Source: JAGXFP01 sp039714535 (GTDB lineage Bacteria; Desulfobacterota; Desulfobulbia; Desulfobulbales; JAGXFP01). From it: DNA of 64,000 bases. A model generated the notes under the pieces. The model did not search any database and had not been told where the DNA came from. It worked only from the letters and a program-made list of their open reading frames with translations. The stretch lies in NCBI GenBank assembly GCA_039714535.1, contig JBDLJC010000015.1:10363-74362 (forward strand), in the 5' to 3' direction. Positions 61,001 through 64,000 of this stretch are shown piece by piece (position 1 is the stretch's first letter; the number at the start of each line of letters is the position of its first letter). Both the position numbers and the translations under genes were made by a program.

Positions 61001-64000
61001 GAAAGCTATAGCGTTCTCGATTATATGGACATGAACGGCGACCGGTTCCCTGATATTTTGGGGAAAAGCAATATTGTGTATACCGGTCCCACCGGCGCCA
61101 TGGGGGTTGGCTCGGCCGGCAACAACGGTATCCGCACAAGTGATAACACTACATGGTCATTGGGAGCCAGCTCTGGGCAAATCGTCCAGGATGTGAAAGG
61201 GCTTGTTAATGGATACAATAAACCACCCGGCGGGACGACCGGCAGCCCAGCCAATGCCGATCCGAGAATCGGTTTCAGTGCGTCCGGTAGTGTCTCCGGC
61301 AGTGATTCTGATGTGACCAGCGATTTGCGTGATATAAATGGTGACGGTCTTCCAGATAAGGTCAGTCAAAGTGGTGTTGATGTCTTAGTAAGCCTCAATC
61401 AAGGCAATAGTTTTGGCCCCTTTGAGAACTGGGGTGCGGTGGTCCTGGAGAAGACAAGCAGCGAGACCCAAGGCGCGGGCGGCGGTTTTAATTCAGCGTT
61501 CGGTAATTACTCTCTGGGCGGCGGCGTTAATGTCACCACCAATCAGGCCAGAACCGAGCGCTCTTTGATCGATGTGAATGGCGATGGCCTCCCCGACGCA
61601 ATTGTGGCCATGAACGGGCAATTCTCCGTGGCTTTTAACACCGGCGCCGGATTTGCACCTGCGGTGGCCTGGCCCGGCTCCTTCGGCAATGAACTGACCC
61701 TTGGGGAGACCGTGGGTCTTGATGGCGGTGTGTATTTCTCCATAAATATTACCTTCACGTGGGTTGAGCTTACCATTAACCCTGGAATCAATGCCAGCGG
61801 CTCGATATCCCGTCAGCCAATGACCATCAAGGATGTAAATGGCGACGGCTATCCGGACCATCTGCTGTCACCTGATAGCGGTTCTCTGAATGTTGCCTTG
61901 AACCAGCACGGTAAAACCAACCTTCTGCAAAAAATTACCCGTCCTCTGGGTAGCGCCATTACCTTGGATTATAAGCTGGACGGCAACACCTACGAAATGC
62001 CGCAGAGTAAATGGCTGCTGGAATCGGTCATTGTGGAAGACGGTCATGCCGGCGACGGGGTGGACATTCAGGTCATGGGCTATGATTATGAAAAACCCTA
62101 TTATGACCGGCTGGAGCGGGAGTTTTACGGCTATGAAGTTGTGGCCGTGGAGCAGGGCGACAAGACATCCGGAGCCTACAGGAAGACGGTGCGTACCTTT
62201 CGCAACGACTCCTATTACAGCAAAGGGATGCTCACGGATGAGACGTTGTTTGATAGAGATGCAAAACCCTTTATCAAAACAGTTAATAACTACCGCTTTG
62301 TCGATATCGTTTCCGGTTACGAGAAAGATCTTGCCGATAAGGATGATAAAACCCTGCTCATTGCCACCATCTTTCCGCAGCTCTTTAAAACGGAGAAATA
62401 TTTCTATGAAGGCCAGGAGCAACCCGGAAAATACACCTACACCACCTTTGTGTTTGATGAATACGGCAATGTCAAAGAGTTCACCGATGCGGCCGACTCC
62501 GACGATAAAGACGATGTGACCGCAATCATTGAATATGATTATAAAACAACACCCTATATCATGAATCGGCCCAAATCCATGCAGGTATTCGGCAGCGATG
62601 GCGCCCTGTACCGGGAACGGCTCGGGGAATATGATGCGCGCGGCAATCTGCGTTTCCATAAAGGTCTCATCAAGGATGGCGATTACGCGGTCACGGAAAT
62701 CCAGTATTATGATAACGGCAATATCCGAACTGTTATAGGACCGCCAAACGACGATGAGCAAAAATACACCCTGACCTATACATATGACGCATCCACCCAG
62801 AGTTTTGTGGAACGCATTACCGATTCGTTCGGTTACGAGTCCTCGGCAATCTATGATTACCGGTTCGGGCAGCCCCTGAAAACCAAGGACTTGAATAATA
62901 ATGTCATTAAGTATCAGTACGACTCAATCGGACGCACGGAAAAGATATGGGGTCCTTATGATATCGGCGCTGGTGTGCCGACTATCCAATTCAGCTACCA
63001 TCCTGATGCCGCAGTGCCCTGGGCCTTGACCAGGAACAAGGAGCACTGGGAGGGTAGTGGGACCATTGATACCCTCCTCTACATCGACGGCCTGCAACGG
63101 GTGCTGCAGACCAAGAAAGAGGCCGAGGTGCTGGCTGGTGATGAGAAGTCCTACGGCATGACCGTGTCCGGCAAGGTCATTTATGATGCCTTGGGCCGGG
63201 CGCTCCAGCAGGGCCAGCCTGTTTTTGAGGGCGGCTTTCAGACCGGTTTCCTGACCCAGGCCGCCCCGAAAAATCCAACCATTTTTGAATATGATGTGCT
63301 GGACCGCACTACCGCCACTGCTTTTCCCAACGACGAACCGACCCTGCTGACCACTGAGTACGGCTTTGAAGACGGCTTGTTCCTCACCCAGACCACGGAC
63401 CCGAAAGTAAAGGTGAAAAAGACCGTAAAGGACGTGCGCGGCGCTATCCTGGCGGTGAAGGAACTGGTGGACTCCGATTGGCTGGTCACCAGCTACGAGT
63501 ATGATCCCCTCACCCAGATCAAAAAAGTGACGGATGCCAGAGGCAATGCAACCATTGTGGACTATGACAAGCTGGGCCGCCGTGTCTCCATCAGCAATCC
63601 GGACACCGGCCTGGTGGCATATGGGTATGATAAGGCCGGGAATCTGACCGGCAAGGTTACCCCGAACCTGCGTCAGGCGGAACAGGCCGTCAACTATATT
63701 TATGAGTATAACCGGCTGGCCACCATTGATTATCCGGACATGGCCGATGTTTCTTACACTTACGGTGATCCGGGCGAGGCTTTCAACCGGGCCGGACGTA
63801 TTGTCACCATAGCCAACGGCGACATCAATGAGGAGCGCTTTTACGGCAAGCTGGGTGAGACCGTGAAAAGCACCAAGTCCATCCGCAGCGAGTCGCCCGG
63901 CCATAACTGGCTGACCTATACCACCGAGTATTCCTTTGACTCCTTCGGCCGCATGCGGCAGCTTACCTATCCCGACGGCGAGGTGCTGACCTATACCTAT
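55100..64000 (+). CDS. Giant secreted SpvB/TcdB-like and Rhs-repeat protein (partial, C-terminus outside window)
   Basis: One frame stays open from ATG 55100 to the window edge, at least 2,967 codons. Order of parts: signal peptide (LSLFVFTVVSFLLVSFPLQG); a beta-rich region to about residue 570; a Gly/Asn/Ser linker repeat at 574-605; an IPEGA-type domain (IIIDIPEGAVDSEVDITIIP) near 640; an SpvB domain from about 800 (AQLTYSLEVPPGRNGMQPQL; SYDSSRSNGWMGIGWDIPL); FG-GAP-like Ca-binding repeats (LDLNGDGIQD, DVNGDGLVD, DINGDGLPDKV, DVNGDGLPDAIV, DVNGDGYPDHLL); then Rhs/YD repeats from about 2550 (YEYDPLTQIKKVTDARGNAT; DYDKLGRRVSISNPDTGLVA; YGYDKAGNLTGK). The layout is that of TcC/TcdB or SpvB-Rhs shells that encapsulate a C-terminal toxin. 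The toxin tip and any immunity gene lie to the right. Confidence 0.9.
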   Translation, partial: MAHCKNRLSLFVFTVVSFLLVSFPLQGIVTIPGTALTKLTPIALTKYADGAPSASTKQEAANFRSLFDRDTGSVFTSENTVWMKTSFAGIKNISHIKLYADTFFVFNVYKQVNGRWEKVPSLCLDARELLDTWNTIQAKEIVPVRELLFEFIPHPNVRKESILRELEIWSMETTAIEGNGVPLYEKNINSGDDLQIALENGATNFLVFEGSQPAQEWTDPNISTVNIDLAIDPHQIKRAFLVYDGLNIYAPINIEKRINSLSWIGGYALPVSGLDPGNWKTQFEEINPAWLVRGNNQIEFRLNDEFSIANMRLAIETYNGWNVVQKISKAPAYDFDANTTVTLAGSVGNNYLDISFDRTVEPEYVMLQLQGTVNGQAKIQYSQNGKWLDVAEDWSVDLGSMDSGWNKIVLPAPVATNELRLSIQPSSGASYAEIDEIRVCASPVGQRSGKSDIVISYPLNGEYFDETAYIQGFVRHSATALNIETVKVESKPVGNSIEDGAFDVAVPRKETRFKDLEESEPWDLLVESKVEKLQNGDIVKDDIYKYVHLYNHIQSTSGEEDSLNGDSGGGNGSNSNGGNGGNSGGGNGGNSGAGNGGNSGGDNDGLLNFFKKLFSGDDPTVGREKHTEKIIPGQAKKIRYRDIIIDIPEGAVDSEVDITIIPLNQEEVPQLDAGMINVTFPAAGYRFLPHGMKFKKAIKLSFGYSKDYFLDKQKDDEVSMYFFHENAKKWLPLKKVSVDPSTSLVTSETDHFTDIINATLIVPEHPDALTYNPNTIKDIKAADPSAGINLIEPPQANNKGDAQLTYSLEVPPGRNGMQPQLAVSYDSSRSNGWMGIGWDIPLQAISIDTRWGVPRYSSSDETETYTLNGEMLTPVAHRGQWEKRSAEKVFHTRIEGNFQKIVRHGTSPKNYWWEVTDKSGARYFYGGEPGRELVGDAVLSDGAGGNVFKWCLHKMQDPNGNTIEYTYAGSAVGNNGAISGQQRYLKKIAYTGNSGFAPPYSVTFVRDRELPGFEQRPDIITDARGGMKTITADLLKRVEVRYKDEMVRSYGFLYEEGAYKKTRLAAISQFDDAGKLFNTHAFGYFNETQNQDGSYKGFADAGVWNTHHDDKDATALSGADGTNIGGHIYVGIGLVKQGKNLSGGLDVGFGRGDSEGTMALLDLNGDGIQDKIFKDGNGFAYRPGTLQPDGMVSYAANKVPISLPAISREETESVNFGGSINIFVLRFGVTASENMTTATSYFSDVNGDGLVDVVNGGTVFFNHLVNGVPTFTLNSELTPVPIESGGGVTADIIDDAAMERREKQREDQFPLVDIVRRWQAPFAGNIAIKGGVRLRYSQQTLKNDKAYDKADGVRVAIQHNGSELWHHRLEVPETDAANEAVALQNVENIPVSKGDRIYFRVQSVDDGAYDEVLWDPEIVYLNVPALVDANNFNPYRFKAAEDFTFAGRENSITMPLKGTIRLVGDFVKSGATSDDVTVVVERSGEVVFSRTIAADKIETISLDEEIEIGVAGTIAVDSVGLKPSEMADAGLQPGDQFDLMDTLECYVQVDSAIDVQKIQWVPEVYYTAADNQQSVVAADGSYYIRFNPPYDVDLYPSNKLESHQQAWTATQTGALVAYPELAFEFGDKKPSADIFFTIKSNGRLLGKRKIEIREGELPDIDTLWVYLPEVQEGETLFYDFSTRDHSMAAYLDEAGVNFVYGAQNGWTAPENGLAELTPDIAFDPPGDNTPSSSKVLWTVRRGNELLAARLLDIQSGQFVDPASHKTDIEVLKDERLIFNYWTPDQAIYNDSAHHKVNVLWEGVTSPIIGGLQYAEDSFVAVLHSSSSPALFTESYRSWSFASYNSFGDNSDKPLDESAFENPEDYFRDVASRKAELELNKMRSFPLAPELSNPNVSDPSKIKNRWGGVDEECWVKQESMSSSRLGLNNIHLPRSRDFAGASAVPRMSIGETTSTSLGLIITGSEADGESYSVLDYMDMNGDRFPDILGKSNIVYTGPTGAMGVGSAGNNGIRTSDNTTWSLGASSGQIVQDVKGLVNGYNKPPGGTTGSPANADPRIGFSASGSVSGSDSDVTSDLRDINGDGLPDKVSQSGVDVLVSLNQGNSFGPFENWGAVVLEKTSSETQGAGGGFNSAFGNYSLGGGVNVTTNQARTERSLIDVNGDGLPDAIVAMNGQFSVAFNTGAGFAPAVAWPGSFGNELTLGETVGLDGGVYFSINITFTWVELTINPGINASGSISRQPMTIKDVNGDGYPDHLLSPDSGSLNVALNQHGKTNLLQKITRPLGSAITLDYKLDGNTYEMPQSKWLLESVIVEDGHAGDGVDIQVMGYDYEKPYYDRLEREFYGYEVVAVEQGDKTSGAYRKTVRTFRNDSYYSKGMLTDETLFDRDAKPFIKTVNNYRFVDIVSGYEKDLADKDDKTLLIATIFPQLFKTEKYFYEGQEQPGKYTYTTFVFDEYGNVKEFTDAADSDDKDDVTAIIEYDYKTTPYIMNRPKSMQVFGSDGALYRERLGEYDARGNLRFHKGLIKDGDYAVTEIQYYDNGNIRTVIGPPNDDEQKYTLTYTYDASTQSFVERITDSFGYESSAIYDYRFGQPLKTKDLNNNVIKYQYDSIGRTEKIWGPYDIGAGVPTIQFSYHPDAAVPWALTRNKEHWEGSGTIDTLLYIDGLQRVLQTKKEAEVLAGDEKSYGMTVSGKVIYDALGRALQQGQPVFEGGFQTGFLTQAAPKNPTIFEYDVLDRTTATAFPNDEPTLLTTEYGFEDGLFLTQTTDPKVKVKKTVKDVRGAILAVKELVDSDWLVTSYEYDPLTQIKKVTDARGNATIVDYDKLGRRVSISNPDTGLVAYGYDKAGNLTGKVTPNLRQAEQAVNYIYEYNRLATIDYPDMADVSYTYGDPGEAFNRAGRIVTIANGDINEERFYGKLGETVKSTKSIRSESPGHNWLTYTTEYSFDSFGRMRQLTYPDGEVLTYTY
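56819..56914 (+). repeat. Four 24-bp tandem units encoding Asn/Gly/Ser-rich linker
   Basis: Four units of eight codons give NSNGGNGG, NSGGGNGG, NSGAGNGG and NSGGDNDG at residues 574-605 of the giant protein. A partial unit precedes them. Such flexible linkers vary in number between strains. Confidence 0.85.

Noticed and set aside
1..64000. CRISPR arrays, tRNA and rRNA genes
   Set aside because: No regular spaced repeats, cloverleaf strings or rRNA-like tracts were noticed on reading; a covariance search was not possible here.

Overview
This window is a bacterial chromosome segment, most likely from an anaerobic Desulfobacterota (former Deltaproteobacteria) of the Desulfobulbales type. That assignment is inferred from the mix of genes: a selenocysteine-containing SelD, a YedF-like protein, a selenobiotic-type radical SAM pair, a thiosulfate/polysulfide reductase operon with a TorD chaperone, a BioH-BioC fusion, and the TIGR03545/TIGR03546 pair. 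No rRNA, tRNA or CRISPR array was seen.

Layout. 1-1.3 kb: end of a capsule/exopolysaccharide locus (Wza-like exporter, low-molecular-weight tyrosine phosphatase), then a poorly understood stretch to 2.2 kb. 2.2-6.6 kb: MltB-type transglycosylase, a secreted HExxH metalloprotein, Lon. 6.7-13.7 kb: a selenium island. LysR regulator and YedF-like protein run leftward; selD (in-frame UGA at 8257 plus bSECIS hairpin), a TSUP permease, a di-heme peroxidase, a tiny precursor gene with two in-frame UGA codons (sbtA-like) and its radical SAM/SPASM maturase (sbtM-like) run rightward. 13.8-25.2 kb: housekeeping genes (serA-like dehydrogenase, PsiE, YajD-type HNH protein, GNAT, biotin genes bioD and a bioH-bioC fusion, glmS, cysteine desulfurase, nadA, a ribosome-hibernation/cold-shock fusion, a rhodanese-ferritin fusion). 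A 109-nt near-perfect hairpin sits between nadA and the desulfurase. 25.3-30.2 kb: oxidative pentose phosphate operon (gnd-zwf-pgl), a small cytochrome c and an HD-GYP phosphodiesterase.

30.6-38.3 kb: an AT-rich accessory island, all genes on the + strand, mostly short orphans, separated by imperfect palindromes that look like integron attC sites. It is read here as a cassette array without a visible integrase. One attC is followed directly by a 699-nt group IIC-like intron that has lost its reverse transcriptase ORF. The first member encodes a large protein with a PD-(D/E)XK-like core and a SEC-C zinc motif.

38.3-55 kb: chromosomal-type genes again: DUF2157/GDYXXLXYEI membrane pair, torD and a phs/psr-like molybdoenzyme operon, a bidirectional terminator, an intradiol-dioxygenase-like lipoprotein, the TIGR03545/03546 pair, an adenylate cyclase, a lipoprotein and a NodIJ-like ABC exporter. 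From 55.1 kb to the right edge runs one reading frame of more than 2,960 codons for a secreted SpvB/TcdB-Rhs type giant protein, cut by the window end.

The most notable system is the selenium island. It combines selenophosphate synthesis, a possible selenium or sulfur oxyanion transporter and a selenocysteine-bearing RiPP precursor with its maturase. The precursor would be read as an ordinary 59-residue protein unless its two UGA codons and the bSECIS-like hairpin after it are recognised.
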